Position numbers and translations under genes: made by a program | Notes under the pieces: model-generated | Seen by the model: the letters and a program-made list of their open reading frames with translations, nothing else | Databases searched by the model: none | Told to the model about the DNA's origin: nothing | Origin: Bacteroidota bacterium | Lineage (GTDB): Bacteria > Bacteroidota > Bacteroidia > Cytophagales > Cyclobacteriaceae | Assembly (NCBI GenBank): GCA_016178785.1 | Contig: JACOSO010000043.1 | Coordinates: 186,001-250,000, forward strand | Length of the DNA stretch: 64,000 nucleotides | Direction of reading: 5' to 3' | Shown here: in pieces, positions 1-9,919 of the stretch | Layout: each line of letters begins with the position of its first letter | Position numbering within the stretch: position 1 is the first letter of the stretch

Positions 1-2
1 GA

Positions 3-3000
3 TTATTGGTATCCACGAACAATGGCGATACGTGGAGTGTAATCACACTCCCGGCCTCAATGCTTGATCCTACCAATGGATTTGTAGGCTCATACATGTA
101 TGATAAAGATGGCAATTTGATTATGCACACCATCGTAGATACAACAATTCCGCTTTGGTCTACGGATGTTTGGAAGTCAGCCAACAACGGAGCAACATGG
201 GTTGCCCTCAATACACCCACGGTTTCCACCCCTGGAGGAACAGGCAATTATAGCAAGCGGGTAATAGCTTTGGGAACGGGCGAGTACTTAATGTGCATTC
301 AATCCCAATTTGATTGCTACCGGTCTACCGACAAAGGAGCTACCTGGATAAACATTGGCAATGTTGGTGATGTATTTATTTGGTCGTATACCATCGGGAC
401 AACGTCTTACATTTTGGGTAGTAGCGATGCGGGTATTTTAAAGACAACAGATGGTGGGCAAAACTTTAGCGCATTCAGCAATGGAATCCCTCACCCTAGT
501 GCCAATGAGATTACACTGTTGAACAATAAGGATATGGTTGTAGGTGCCACGCGCCCGTACTACTCCTCAGATTTTGGCCAAACTTTTACTCTTGCAAACC
601 GGGAGCCAGCCTCGAAATACTTACAGGTTGGCGATTCACTTATTGGGTACGGGGGCAATCGTAGAATGCTAAAATCGAAAGATGGAGGAAAGACCTGGGC
701 TGAATTTGGGGCAGATCTCCTATACTATTCATTTTTGACGAAAGATGCGACAGGCAATGGATTTTACGGCTCTGATGGTACCAGCCTCAAATATTCAACT
801 GATCTAATCAATTGGACAAATATTGTCTTATCGGGATTGCCCTCAAGCTATAGCATAAATAGCATGGTGATTGATTCAGGCGGAGTGATCTATGCTGTCG
901 TCTTTGATGGCAACTCAAGTCTTAATGATGTATATAAAATCGTTTTTGGATCAGCAACAAAGATTTCTTCGGTCATAGGCACCACAAGTCCTGGTAACAT
1001 CAAGTATATAAATAACAAAATATACTTGTACGACACTCAGGGAGCTATTTATAAGTCAACGGATGGAGAAATCTGGACCCAGGGGTCTGCTCCTGCGGGC
1101 AACTCTTTGGTGACAACAAACGGCTATCTCTTCATACCTTCTTCGGGTTCAGTATTATGGCTTTCAAGAAATGACGGCAGCACCTGGCAAAGCGTGGGAG
1201 ATACTCCCCCTACTTCAGGGCTTATTCCGATTTTCAGGAATGTAGTTATCAATGAATATGATGGCTATGCCTATGCGACCTTGTCGAATAGCACTGCCAG
1301 GAAAAGTGGCAACATGGTTATGCCGAATGATAATACTAAACCGGTGGTTGTTACATATGATCCCGTGAACCTTGCTACAAGTATTGGGCTGAAACCGACC
1401 CTGACACTTACGTTTGACGAAATAACAAATGCAGTTGCCGGAAAACTGGTCCGTGTTTTTGATTTGGCGAACCAGGCCGTTCCCATTGAGACCCTTGATA
1501 TGTCCACGGCAGTTCAGAGCAACAAGTCCTGGTTAATACCCACAACTGCAACGCTTTCTTTTGACAAAACTTACTTTGTCGTGGTAGATGCCGGAGCCGT
1601 GGCCGACATTTTCGGAAATACTTACAACGGAATAAGTTCCTCCTCTACTTGGCGATTTACAACCAAGAACTCCCCTTCAGTGTCAGCGCTTTCACCAGCA
1701 ACAGCGGCTACAAACCAAAGCCTTAATACGAATTTTGTGATTTCATTTAGTGAACCAGTTTCAGGGGTTGGAGGCAAGAACCTTACGATTTATGCATCAT
1801 CTGCCCCGAGTACACCAGTGACCACAGTTGGTGCTTCAGCGGGTGTTTCTAGTGGAAACAATATTACCTACGCTCTTTCTGCCGGAACTTTGCAATATGG
1901 CACCCAGTATTTTATCAAGTTCGATGCAGGTGCATTCACGACAGCAGATGGTGGGGTTTTCAGCGCGCTTACGTTGAATACGGACTGGACATTCACAACA
2001 CGCGCTGCACCAACTTTAGCATTATTGTTGCCAACGAATTCTGCTACCAATGTTGACATTGTTGCTGCAAACACGAAGCTGGAAATCACACTGAGTGAAA
2101 ACTTTACATTTGCAGCGAGCAAGAAAGTATATGTGACCAACACAGCCGCACCTTCTACTCCGGTATTTAGTATTAATCTAAGTACGGCTGTATTCTCAGG
2201 TGCAAAGGCTACTATTACCATGCCTTCTGATCTGTCCTACTCGCTCACTTATTCAGTTACATTCGATGCCAATGCATTTGTGGCGGCAAGTGATGGTGGC
2301 ACGTTCAGTTTATTGACATCTACAGGATGGCAATTCTCCACGGTAGCGCCTCCTGATGCAGCACCTCCCTCAATCACGCACGCCCCTGTTTCATTTTCAA
2401 AAGGCTCAGGGAATGGAAATATCAGCGCCACCATTACTGACAACATAGGAGTGACGCAGGCAAAAATTTTCTATCGGTCTATTACTACTACAAATGCATT
2501 TGCTTCGGCCGATCTCACATTGAATAGTGGACTCTATTCAATTTCGATACCCGAATCAACTTACGGTTCAATGGGGTTGGAATATTATTTAACTGCGTCA
2601 GATGCTGCCGGAAATTCAGCAAGAAGCCCTGCTACGGGAAATAATTATTCATACATCACAAATTCTACACAGGCAAAAGCGCAAATTCCTCAGAGCTTGA
2701 TTGGTCAGGGTGGTCAGATAGACAATTGGCGCATAATTACTATCCCTCATGCTCTGGCAGATTCCAAAGTGTCCACGGTATTCAATGTACTGGGTGCGGG
2801 TGATTTCTCACAATGGAGATTGATCACTCTTAAGACCCAGACAAGCTGGGCTCAATATCCAAGCGATTTTACTGCGTTCACCCAAGGCAAAGGCTATTTT
2901 ATTAATGTCAAAAGCCTTCCTTCAAACTCCGCAGCAGGGTTAACCATTGAGGGGGCCACTACTCCTTCAAATAATAAAGCAACTCCTTTTGTCTTCACAC

Positions 3001-4010
3001 TGGCTCCGGGGTGGAACCAGATCGGAAACCCGTACTCTTTTCCGATGGAATGGATAGAAACGCTTGCTGCAAACAGTAACCCTGCAGGAATAGCCACAAT
3101 CCTTAAAACTTTTACAGGAAATTATATTGATGTGCCAAATAGTGGCAAACTCGATGTGTTTGAAGGGGCTTTTGTTTTAAACAGCAATACGACCGCAATT
3201 ACAATCACTGTGCCGATCACCGGGAAATATGCAGGAGGCAGGGTAGCGGCCTTACAACCGAGTAAGATCAATCATAACCTGGCAAGCGATGACTGGATTG
3301 CACCGATCACTTTGAAAATAGGATCTGTAGAAAATACTTTTGGGGGCGTAGGAATGAATCCTAAGGCGTCTCTTGGCGTAGATGATCTTGATGACTTTAA
3401 TCCCCCTCATTGGCTTGAATATGCCGAGTTGGAATTCCCGCATCCAGAACACTTCCTCAAACAATCGACACGTGATATAGTGCCTACTCAAACTGAGTAC
3501 GAATGGTACTTCACCGTTTCTACTAATGTCAATGAACCTGCTGAATTAAAGTGGGATAACACCACATTTGGGTCTAGTACCAAAGAACTTTTCCTCGTTG
3601 ACCTGAATCGAGAAGCATTGGTAAACATGCGCGAGCAAAATTCATATGCGTTCGATCCAAAGAAATCTTCTTCATTCAAAATCTATTTCGGTGATGATTT
3701 GAAAACAAAAATAAAACCACAGACTGTTTCTCTGGGTGATGCCTATCCAAACCCAAACAACAATAGCAAGGTCACCATTCCTTTTACGCTTCCCGACAGT
3801 CAGTCATCATATCAGGTATTGCTGGAAGTCTATAATTCAATGGGTCAGAAAGTATCAACTTTGATAAGCGGATCTTTCAACTCTGGATTTTATTCATCTC
3901 AGTGGGAGCCGAATGAAGAATTAATTAGTGGACTGTATGTCTACCGGATAAAAGTTGCCGGTAAAGAGAATTCGTCTGTGTTGAGCAAGAAAATTATTGT
4001 AACCCATTAA
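3..4010 (+). CDS. Large secreted Asp-box/Ig-like protein with T9SS sorting tail (5' partial)
   Basis: The reading frame is open to the left edge, so the N-terminus and signal peptide lie outside the window; the first in-frame start-like codon (TTG at 6) is not a credible start. About 1335 residues are visible. The N-terminal third carries repeated Asp-box motifs (STNNGDTW, SANNGATW, STDKGATW, SKDGGKTW, SRNDGSTW), as in sialidase-type beta-propellers. Three SbsA/Big_5-type Ig-like domains follow (about 440-560, 560-665 and 668-775), then a further beta-rich domain and an unassigned region. The last about 91 residues, from GDAYPNPNNN to the final KKIIVTH, are a type A T9SS sorting domain. The protein is therefore predicted to be exported by T9SS and secreted or surface attached. 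A caspase-like gene begins 11 bp downstream, so they are probably co-transcribed. Ligand and function are unknown. Confidence 0.85.
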   Translation, partial: LLVSTNNGDTWSVITLPASMLDPTNGFVGSYMYDKDGNLIMHTIVDTTIPLWSTDVWKSANNGATWVALNTPTVSTPGGTGNYSKRVIALGTGEYLMCIQSQFDCYRSTDKGATWINIGNVGDVFIWSYTIGTTSYILGSSDAGILKTTDGGQNFSAFSNGIPHPSANEITLLNNKDMVVGATRPYYSSDFGQTFTLANREPASKYLQVGDSLIGYGGNRRMLKSKDGGKTWAEFGADLLYYSFLTKDATGNGFYGSDGTSLKYSTDLINWTNIVLSGLPSSYSINSMVIDSGGVIYAVVFDGNSSLNDVYKIVFGSATKISSVIGTTSPGNIKYINNKIYLYDTQGAIYKSTDGEIWTQGSAPAGNSLVTTNGYLFIPSSGSVLWLSRNDGSTWQSVGDTPPTSGLIPIFRNVVINEYDGYAYATLSNSTARKSGNMVMPNDNTKPVVVTYDPVNLATSIGLKPTLTLTFDEITNAVAGKLVRVFDLANQAVPIETLDMSTAVQSNKSWLIPTTATLSFDKTYFVVVDAGAVADIFGNTYNGISSSSTWRFTTKNSPSVSALSPATAATNQSLNTNFVISFSEPVSGVGGKNLTIYASSAPSTPVTTVGASAGVSSGNNITYALSAGTLQYGTQYFIKFDAGAFTTADGGVFSALTLNTDWTFTTRAAPTLALLLPTNSATNVDIVAANTKLEITLSENFTFAASKKVYVTNTAAPSTPVFSINLSTAVFSGAKATITMPSDLSYSLTYSVTFDANAFVAASDGGTFSLLTSTGWQFSTVAPPDAAPPSITHAPVSFSKGSGNGNISATITDNIGVTQAKIFYRSITTTNAFASADLTLNSGLYSISIPESTYGSMGLEYYLTASDAAGNSARSPATGNNYSYITNSTQAKAQIPQSLIGQGGQIDNWRIITIPHALADSKVSTVFNVLGAGDFSQWRLITLKTQTSWAQYPSDFTAFTQGKGYFINVKSLPSNSAAGLTIEGATTPSNNKATPFVFTLAPGWNQIGNPYSFPMEWIETLAANSNPAGIATILKTFTGNYIDVPNSGKLDVFEGAFVLNSNTTAITITVPITGKYAGGRVAALQPSKINHNLASDDWIAPITLKIGSVENTFGGVGMNPKASLGVDDLDDFNPPHWLEYAELEFPHPEHFLKQSTRDIVPTQTEYEWYFTVSTNVNEPAELKWDNTTFGSSTKELFLVDLNREALVNMREQNSYAFDPKKSSSFKIYFGDDLKTKIKPQTVSLGDAYPNPNNNSKVTIPFTLPDSQSSYQVLLEVYNSMGQKVSTLISGSFNSGFYSSQWEPNEELISGLYVYRIKVAGKENSSVLSKKIIVTH

Positions 4011-4021
4011 ATCAAAATCAT

Positions 4022-5212
4022 ATGAAAAAGTTGCTTGCCCTTTTAGTTGGTATCGCAGCTGGCTTTAATCTAAGTGCTCAAAACGTGAGCACACGCACCA
4101 ATGAATTTCAGGTTGACTTTAGTGACCCCAAAAAATTAGCGAACGCGGTGATCCCCGTAATCAACTGGATTACCCCTACTGCAGAAAGCAATTATACAGG
4201 GGAGCAGAAGTATAAGATCAAATTTGAGATCGAGTCTTCGACACCGTTAAAAAATATCCAGATCACTATCAAAGAAGCACCCGAATCTGCTTCGAGAGGA
4301 ATGATCAATATTCAGCCTGCAACAGAAGAAGAAAAGCATAAAAGTGTGATTGAAAAAAGCATCACACTAATGGATGGCAACAACGTTGTTGAGATAATAG
4401 CGGAGAACATGGATGGTGTAAAAACAGTGAGTCAGCGAACGATACGGGTGGGTACCACAGGCCTGGCCGATGCCAGCAAACTTGACCGCACCGATTATGC
4501 CGTTCTATTCACCACCAACGATTATGATCATTGGCCAGACCTAACGAACCCAGTGAATGACGGTCGGATGATAGCAGAAGAGCTGAAAAAGAATTACGGA
4601 TACAAAGTCGAGGTTGTGGAGGGCGGCACACAATCAGATATTTTGAAAAAACTTCGTGAATACGCGGAGAGGAAATACAAACCATTAGATCAAGTGTTTA
4701 TCTTTTTTGCAGGTCATGGTCAGTTTGATCAAACCTTTGGTGAAGGATTTGTTGTGACCAAAGAGTCGCAGGCTAATGATGACGCCAAGACTACCTACCT
4801 ATCCCACAATCGCCTGAGATCGATTATTAACAATATTCCGTGTGAGCACATTTTCCTTGCGATGGATGTTTGTTTTGGCGGCACGTTTGATCAGGCCATT
4901 GCACATCGTGGGGTTGATGAAGAAGTTTACAAGGAAGCATCGCAGGCAGAGATGGTCACAAGAAAGCTTACCTACAAAACAAGAAGATACCTGACCTCAG
5001 GAGGGAAAGAATATGTGCCAGACGGACGTCCGGGAATGAATTCACCTTTTGCCAGAAAGCTACTCGAAGCACTGAGAAGCAGAGGAGGAAAGGATGCACT
5101 TCTTACCTTAGGAGAAATCAACACATTCGTTGAGGCCTTGAAGCCACAACCCAGGGCCGGAGAATTTGGTGACAATGCTCCGGGCAGTGATTTTATTTTC
5201 GTGATCAAATAG
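4022..5212 (+). CDS. Secreted caspase-like (C14 family) protein
   Basis: A 396-residue protein with a signal peptide (about residues 1-20, ending LSAQ). Residues about 45-145 form an Ig-like beta domain. The C-terminal half is a caspase/p20-like domain: the catalytic His is in FFAGHGQFD (about His232) and the catalytic Cys in MDVCFGGTFD (about Cys284), the usual HG and DxCxGG motifs of bacterial caspase homologues. Both residues are present, so the protease could be active. Specificity (Arg/Lys as in metacaspases or Asp) cannot be read from sequence. It sits 11 bp after the T9SS-tail protein gene and is followed by a good intrinsic terminator, which marks the end of this transcription unit. 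It has no T9SS tail itself, so it is probably periplasmic. Confidence 0.85.
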   Translation: MKKLLALLVGIAAGFNLSAQNVSTRTNEFQVDFSDPKKLANAVIPVINWITPTAESNYTGEQKYKIKFEIESSTPLKNIQITIKEAPESASRGMINIQPATEEEKHKSVIEKSITLMDGNNVVEIIAENMDGVKTVSQRTIRVGTTGLADASKLDRTDYAVLFTTNDYDHWPDLTNPVNDGRMIAEELKKNYGYKVEVVEGGTQSDILKKLREYAERKYKPLDQVFIFFAGHGQFDQTFGEGFVVTKESQANDDAKTTYLSHNRLRSIINNIPCEHIFLAMDVCFGGTFDQAIAHRGVDEEVYKEASQAEMVTRKLTYKTRRYLTSGGKEYVPDGRPGMNSPFARKLLEALRSRGGKDALLTLGEINTFVEALKPQPRAGEFGDNAPGSDFIFVIK

Positions 5213-5231
5213 AATATTCTTCCGATAGGGT

Positions 5232-5270
5232 AATGGCAAGCTTGAAAGAATTCGGGCTTGCCATTTTTTT
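5232..5270 (+). terminator. Rho-independent terminator after the caspase-like gene
   Basis: A perfect 10-bp stem (AATGGCAAGC at 5232-5241, GCTTGCCATT at 5256-5265) is followed directly by a run of T to 5270. It begins 20 bp after the stop codon of the caspase-like gene. Confidence 0.85.
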
Positions 5271-5296
5271 ATTAAAGCATAAGTAAAAAAGTAAAT

Positions 5297-5304
5297 TAAC
5301 TTTG
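5297..5304 (+). promoter_or_regulatory. Bacteroidota -7 box (TAACTTTG)
   Basis: An exact match to TAnnTTTG, 20 bp upstream of the ATG at 5325 and just after the preceding terminator. No good -33 TTTG is visible at the expected spacing. It predicts a leader of about 17 nt. Confidence 0.5.
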
Positions 5305-5324
5305 AGTTGGATCAAAAGCTCCGT

Positions 5325-7904
5325 ATGAAAATTAAATTTCTTATAGCCTTTTTGTTAGGGGCTAATCTCTTGTTCGCCCAATCAGGCAATTATTTTCTGT
5401 CTCACTATGCACCGGAAGACGAACGGTTTGATTATTTCACCTTTGCTATGGCCCAAGATGACAAAGGTGTATTCAACTTTGCCAACAAGCGGGGGGTGGT
5501 GGAGTTTGACGGAAGAAATTGGGGGTTGATTCCCACCAATGGCCCCATTTTTACAGTAGTGTTTTCGGGCCACGAAATTTTCGCGGGCGGGTATGGGGGA
5601 TTTGGGAAACTGGCCATTGGCGCTGACCACGTGAAAGCCTATCAATCCCTATCAGAGGGGCAAGCAGATGCTTCTCAGATATTTTCCAGCTTGTCCGCCA
5701 ATGGAAAAATTTATTTTGCCAATGCACACTCCATTTTTGCTCTCTCACCAACATCAGGGGCAGTAGAGTCAGTCATCAAAGCTAAACCGAATGAAGAATT
5801 TAGCGGGATCATAGAAATTACAGGCAAGCCATACGTAAAGTCTTCAACTGGCATTTTTCAAATAACTGACAACAAACTTGTGCCGCCAGCTTTTCCATGG
5901 CAAGACAACCTTTCCATTGAATTTACTGCAACTTCAACTTTCACCTCAGAACCGCTTACACTTTTAAGCGTTACAGGCGGGCGCCTGTTTCTTGCGAGCA
6001 GATCGGGATTAAAGGAGATAAACTTTGCGAACAAAGATTTCCTTATCCGCAACACACCTGTTGCAGCTGCATGGCTGAGTGATGCCTTGATTGCAATTGG
6101 CACATTGCGAGGAGGAGTGATTTTTATAGATCCCAGATCGGGAGTCACGGAAGAGGTCACAAATTATTATACCGGTCTGCCAGACAATGAAGTTTATACA
6201 ATGCTGACCGACCGTAACGCTGGTTTATGGGTTGCGCATGCCTACGGTTTTACACGAATAGCACCCTTTATTCCGTTCAGGTCATTCAATCATTATTCGG
6301 GCATCCAGGGAAATTTATTGTGCGCAAAAACTTTTAGAGACCAAACCTATGTAGGAACAACGCTAGGTTTGTTCTGTTTAACAAAGGAGGAAACCTCAGA
6401 GGACCTTTACTTTAATGGCACAGCACCCAATGACAATAAGAGTTCAAGGAAAAAAGGGTTGTTTTCTTTTTTGGGAAGAAATAAAGTTTCTGATCCAGGA
6501 GACAAGATTTTGAGTGCCAAACAGGTTATAAAAAAATCAGGATTCGTTTTCAAAAAAGTAGATGGTATTGATGGGAAAGTGACCCAGTTGATCGAAACTG
6601 ATAATCAACTGCTCGCTGCCGGAAATTTTGGTGTTGCTGTTATCAACGGACTTAAGTCGTCATCGATTGTTTCTCAGGCAGCACGCTCGGTTTACAAATC
6701 CATTACTTTGAACCAGCTATTGGTTAGTACCCTTGATGATAACATTAAGACGCTCGTATCTAACGCAAAAGGTTGGCAAGAGACTCATTTGCTTGACACG
6801 TTGGATGAATATGTGAGTTACATTTTTGAAGACAAACTTCAGAACCTGTGGCTTTGTGGACGCACGAATGCAATCAAAGTGGAGACTGTGGATGGTGCGA
6901 TAACAGCAGTTGAGCAAGTTCCTTTTTTAAACCCAACGATTGACGAGAGTGTGGGCCTCGCATCCGGAAGTGAAGTATATATAGCGACCGGTGGAGGCTT
7001 TCACCGATATGACATCAAAGACAATATTTTTAAAAAATACGATTCATTGCCGAGCTCCAAAAAATATTTTGCTTCCGCAGGATACTTTTGGTTTCATGAC
7101 GGTCACCGTTGGCGCACAGTTGATCCTCGTATGCAAGCCACCCTCAAACTGGAGTGGCTCGGTTTATTTTCAAACATCCGATACATTGCTCATGCCAACA
7201 ACCATAGCTTGTGGGTGATTACTTCGAATAACGAACTTTTCAAGTACTCAAGTGGAAAAGCAGACCAATCCATAAAGGACTATCCTCTTTTTTTGCGCGA
7301 AGTGCGGGGGCAACAAAGCAAGTATGCTCCCTCAAGGTCAATTATTGTGAGCCAGCTGGAGAGCACTGTTTCATTTGATTTTATCCAACCTGATTATTTG
7401 GGAATGAAAGCGGTGGAATACCGATATCAGGTAAAAGCGCGGAACAGTGATTGGACCCCATGGGCTACCAGCAACAACATTGTTAACTTTTCCTACTTGC
7501 CCTCGGGTACATATAAACTTGACGTGCAGACTCGCGACCTCATGGGAAAAATTTCAGCTGTTGAAGAAATCACGCTTGAAGTAGAGCCGCCTTATTGGAA
7601 ACGCTCGTGGTTTTACCTTCTCGAAGTAATTTTCTTTGGCGCGATGGTATATTTATCCATCCGTTTGGGTGGAGGCAATCCCAAGTACAGGGTGGTTAGT
7701 CAGATTCTATCTATGCTTACCATTATTATGATCATTCAATTGGTGCAGGCCGCTATCAATACTCAGGTATCTTTTAAAACCTCTCCTGTGATCGACTTCT
7801 TTATTCAAGTAGGTCTTGCCTTGCTCGTGCTTCCGGTTGAAATCTATCTTAGGAAATTGATGGCCAGAGGTGCACGTTTAAATTCCTCAAGCAAACATGG
7901 TTAA
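5325..7904 (+). CDS. Two-component regulator propeller (reg_prop/Y_Y_Y) membrane protein without output domain
   Basis: An 859-residue protein. The ATG at 5325 is chosen because it gives a clean signal peptide (about 19 residues, ending LLFAQ) and lies downstream of a -7 box; the upstream TTG at 5307 is less likely. The bulk is a beta-propeller of the kind found in hybrid two-component sensors (for example VVEFDGRNWGLIPTNG near the N-terminus). A Y_Y_Y domain follows at about 670-760 (YRYQVKARNSDWTPW, then SGTYKLDVQTRD). The C-terminus has about three membrane segments (YLLEVIFFGAMVYLSI; LSMLTIIMIIQLV; DFFIQVGLALLVLPV) and stops in a short basic tail. No histidine kinase, LuxR or AraC domain follows, which is unusual for this architecture. 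It may act as a receptor working with a separate partner. It is a single-gene unit. Confidence 0.8.
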   Translation: MKIKFLIAFLLGANLLFAQSGNYFLSHYAPEDERFDYFTFAMAQDDKGVFNFANKRGVVEFDGRNWGLIPTNGPIFTVVFSGHEIFAGGYGGFGKLAIGADHVKAYQSLSEGQADASQIFSSLSANGKIYFANAHSIFALSPTSGAVESVIKAKPNEEFSGIIEITGKPYVKSSTGIFQITDNKLVPPAFPWQDNLSIEFTATSTFTSEPLTLLSVTGGRLFLASRSGLKEINFANKDFLIRNTPVAAAWLSDALIAIGTLRGGVIFIDPRSGVTEEVTNYYTGLPDNEVYTMLTDRNAGLWVAHAYGFTRIAPFIPFRSFNHYSGIQGNLLCAKTFRDQTYVGTTLGLFCLTKEETSEDLYFNGTAPNDNKSSRKKGLFSFLGRNKVSDPGDKILSAKQVIKKSGFVFKKVDGIDGKVTQLIETDNQLLAAGNFGVAVINGLKSSSIVSQAARSVYKSITLNQLLVSTLDDNIKTLVSNAKGWQETHLLDTLDEYVSYIFEDKLQNLWLCGRTNAIKVETVDGAITAVEQVPFLNPTIDESVGLASGSEVYIATGGGFHRYDIKDNIFKKYDSLPSSKKYFASAGYFWFHDGHRWRTVDPRMQATLKLEWLGLFSNIRYIAHANNHSLWVITSNNELFKYSSGKADQSIKDYPLFLREVRGQQSKYAPSRSIIVSQLESTVSFDFIQPDYLGMKAVEYRYQVKARNSDWTPWATSNNIVNFSYLPSGTYKLDVQTRDLMGKISAVEEITLEVEPPYWKRSWFYLLEVIFFGAMVYLSIRLGGGNPKYRVVSQILSMLTIIMIIQLVQAAINTQVSFKTSPVIDFFIQVGLALLVLPVEIYLRKLMARGARLNSSSKHG

Positions 7905-8061
7905 GCATATCACCATTCGATTTTTTAGAGAGGTGAGTTTGTCAGTTTGGGAGGAATAGACTCTTGCATAGGATCCGTTGAGCGCTGTTTTAACAATGAT
8001 ACGCATCACAGCGGGCGCAAGTGTCTTTCATGCTTGCTCAGTTCATTTTTTTATTTTTGTT

Positions 8062-9312
8062 TCATTGACGAATTATGACTCCGTCCTTCATCACCAACTT
8101 TATTTTTCTGAGATCAGAAATGTTTTTTGATGGATCACCTGAGACAATAATGAGATCAGCTTTCAATCCTTCTTTCACAAAACCAATTTGATTGTCTAAA
8201 TGAAAGGCTTTTGCATTGATACTTGTTGTAGATCTTAAAACTTCCAGGGTTTGCATTCCATATTCACTCATCAGTTCAAGCTCACGCACATTGTCACCAT
8301 GAGCAAAAACACCAACATCACCGCCTGCAAGAATGGTGACACCGGATTGTAAGGCAGCCTTAAAACTTTCTTTTTTCTTTTTGATCTTTTCGGGCTCTGG
8401 ATCAATTCCTTTTTTCCATCCTTTGTATTGCGATGTTGCATCACCGGCAGCAAGTGTTGGGCAGAGCGCTACATTTTTCTCTTTCATCAACTTAAAAATT
8501 TCAGGCGTGCCTTCATCCCCATGCTCTATTGTCTCCACTCCTGCTAAGGTGGCTCTTCGCATTCCCTCCTCTGTTGTGGCATGAGCGATAACCCATCGAC
8601 CGCTGCTTTTGGCTGTAGCTACAATCAACTTCAATTCGTCAATAGAAAATGTGGGCATCGCTTCATTATATTTTCCCCAACGATAATCCGCGTAGACTTT
8701 CACCACATCTGCACCATGTCCGATTTGATCGCGTGTCACTTTTATGAGATTATCTCCATCAGCTTCTTCAGCACCTTTCATCACGATCACATCGGTGTCA
8801 TAACCTTTAGGTCCATAGGAACCGGTTGCCACAATTGCTTTTCCCGCCACCATCATTCGCGGGCCAATGATAATTCCATCGTTGATGGCTTTTTTCAATT
8901 CCACATCAGCGTAGCCGGCTCCTTCAGAACCAAGATCACGTACTGTTGTGAATCCAGCCAGCAAAGTATTTTTTGCGTGCACGGTGGCACGGGCCATTCG
9001 GTAAGCATCGCTTTCTTTCATCACCTGATCATCCCAAGGTGTTTCATTATACGGATGAAGCAGCAAATGTGAGTGCCCTTCGATTAATCCGGGCAGAAGG
9101 GTAGAATTTGGATAATTTATTTTTACTGAATTGATGGGAGCCGTAATTTTTTCTTTCGGGCCAACGGCAATTATTTTATCACCTTGAACCACTACGGCCC
9201 AATTTTCGTGAATGGATTCTCCATCAAACACGCGATCGGCAGTGATATAATATTGCTGGGCAACAGCTTGGACTGAAAGAAATGATAAACAAGCGAAAAA
9301 ATATTTTGCCAT
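8062..9312 (-). CDS. Secreted amidohydrolase (imidazolonepropionase-like)
   Basis: A 416-residue protein. The ATG at 9312 is chosen because the signal peptide (FACLSFLSVQAVAQ) starts there; a longer reading frame to 9360 would bury it. It belongs to the metal-dependent amidohydrolase superfamily: metal-binding HxH in LIEGHSHLLLHP, KVYADYRWG with the candidate bridging Lys, later His residues in VIAHATTEEG and TIEHGDEG, and the distal Asp in AGGDVGVFAHG. The C-terminal GLKADLIIVSGDP motif is the usual return strand. Members include exported dipeptidases, so a peptide or cyclic amide substrate is possible but not determined. It is last in a minus-strand run after tpx (59 bp gap). Confidence 0.8.
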   Translation of the reverse strand: MAKYFFACLSFLSVQAVAQQYYITADRVFDGESIHENWAVVVQGDKIIAVGPKEKITAPINSVKINYPNSTLLPGLIEGHSHLLLHPYNETPWDDQVMKESDAYRMARATVHAKNTLLAGFTTVRDLGSEGAGYADVELKKAINDGIIIGPRMMVAGKAIVATGSYGPKGYDTDVIVMKGAEEADGDNLIKVTRDQIGHGADVVKVYADYRWGKYNEAMPTFSIDELKLIVATAKSSGRWVIAHATTEEGMRRATLAGVETIEHGDEGTPEIFKLMKEKNVALCPTLAAGDATSQYKGWKKGIDPEPEKIKKKKESFKAALQSGVTILAGGDVGVFAHGDNVRELELMSEYGMQTLEVLRSTTSINAKAFHLDNQIGFVKEGLKADLIIVSGDPSKNISDLRKIKLVMKDGVIIRQ

Positions 9313-9371
9313 AGCCGATGATACTGGATTCAAGATAATCGAATTTCGAGAATCCAACACTCGGAAATCTG

Positions 9372-9875
9372 CTAAATCGCTTTCAACGCAGCATCATAAT
9401 TTGGTTCTTCACCAATTACGGGAACGAGCTCAGTATATTTTACTTTTCCCGATGGGTCGATGACAACTATTGCACGCGCAAACAATCCTGCGAAATTACT
9501 ACTGGTCAATTGCACACCATAATCTTTTCCAAATCCCCGGCTGCGAAAATCGGAAAGAGTGACTACGCGATCAATCCCTTCGGCACCGCAAAACCGCTTG
9601 AATGCAAATGGTAAATCTTTAGAGATGCAAAGCACAACAGTGTTCTGAAGAGTAGATAAATATTGGTTGAACTTGCGTGTGGAAGTAGCACAGACCCCAG
9701 TGTCAATACTCGGTAAAATATTAAGTATAACGGTCTTGCCAGCAAAGTCTCTCAACTGTTTATCAGACATATCGTTTGCAGAAAGAACAAAAGCAGGAGC
9801 AGTGCTTCCGATGGCCGGTAAATTACCAATAAGATCAGCCGGATTAGATCCGAGTTTGGTTTGTGCGTGACTCAT
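9372..9875 (-). CDS. tpx: Thiol peroxidase (atypical 2-Cys peroxiredoxin)
   Basis: A 167-residue protein of normal family length. The peroxidatic Cys lies in PSIDTGVCATSTRKFN and the resolving Cys in RFCGAEGID, both diagnostic of Tpx. It reduces hydrogen peroxide and alkyl hydroperoxides using thioredoxin, in the cytoplasm. It lies 44 bp downstream of the persulfide dioxygenase-like gene on the same strand, suggesting a joint sulfur/peroxide stress unit. The 44-bp gap is made almost entirely of tandem TTTTAGATTTTAGATT-like repeats. Confidence 0.95.
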   Translation of the reverse strand: MSHAQTKLGSNPADLIGNLPAIGSTAPAFVLSANDMSDKQLRDFAGKTVILNILPSIDTGVCATSTRKFNQYLSTLQNTVVLCISKDLPFAFKRFCGAEGIDRVVTLSDFRSRGFGKDYGVQLTSSNFAGLFARAIVVIDPSGKVKYTELVPVIGEEPNYDAALKAI

Positions 9876-9919
9876 GAGATTTAAGAATTAGGATTTTAGA
9901 TTTTAGATTTTTTGAAGGA
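9876..9919. repeat. AT-rich tandem microrepeat in an intergenic gap
   Basis: The spacer between tpx and the MBL/rhodanese gene contains consecutive ATTTTAG units (GGATTTTAGATTTTAGATTTT) after GAGATTTAAGAATTA. Similar words recur at 29391-29462. Confidence 0.5.

Noticed and set aside
5307-5324. TTG start for the propeller protein
   Set aside because: The ATG at 5325 gives a clean signal peptide and follows the -7 box.
7905-8061. CGCTGT...ACAGCG inverted pair between the propeller protein and the amidohydrolase
   Set aside because: Only 6 bp with a 19-bp spacer and no T-run; likely chance.
8581-9072. Long open frame on the + strand within the amidohydrolase gene
   Set aside because: It is entirely antisense to a gene with clear catalytic motifs; the protein reads as low-complexity His/Ser/Phe-rich shadow.
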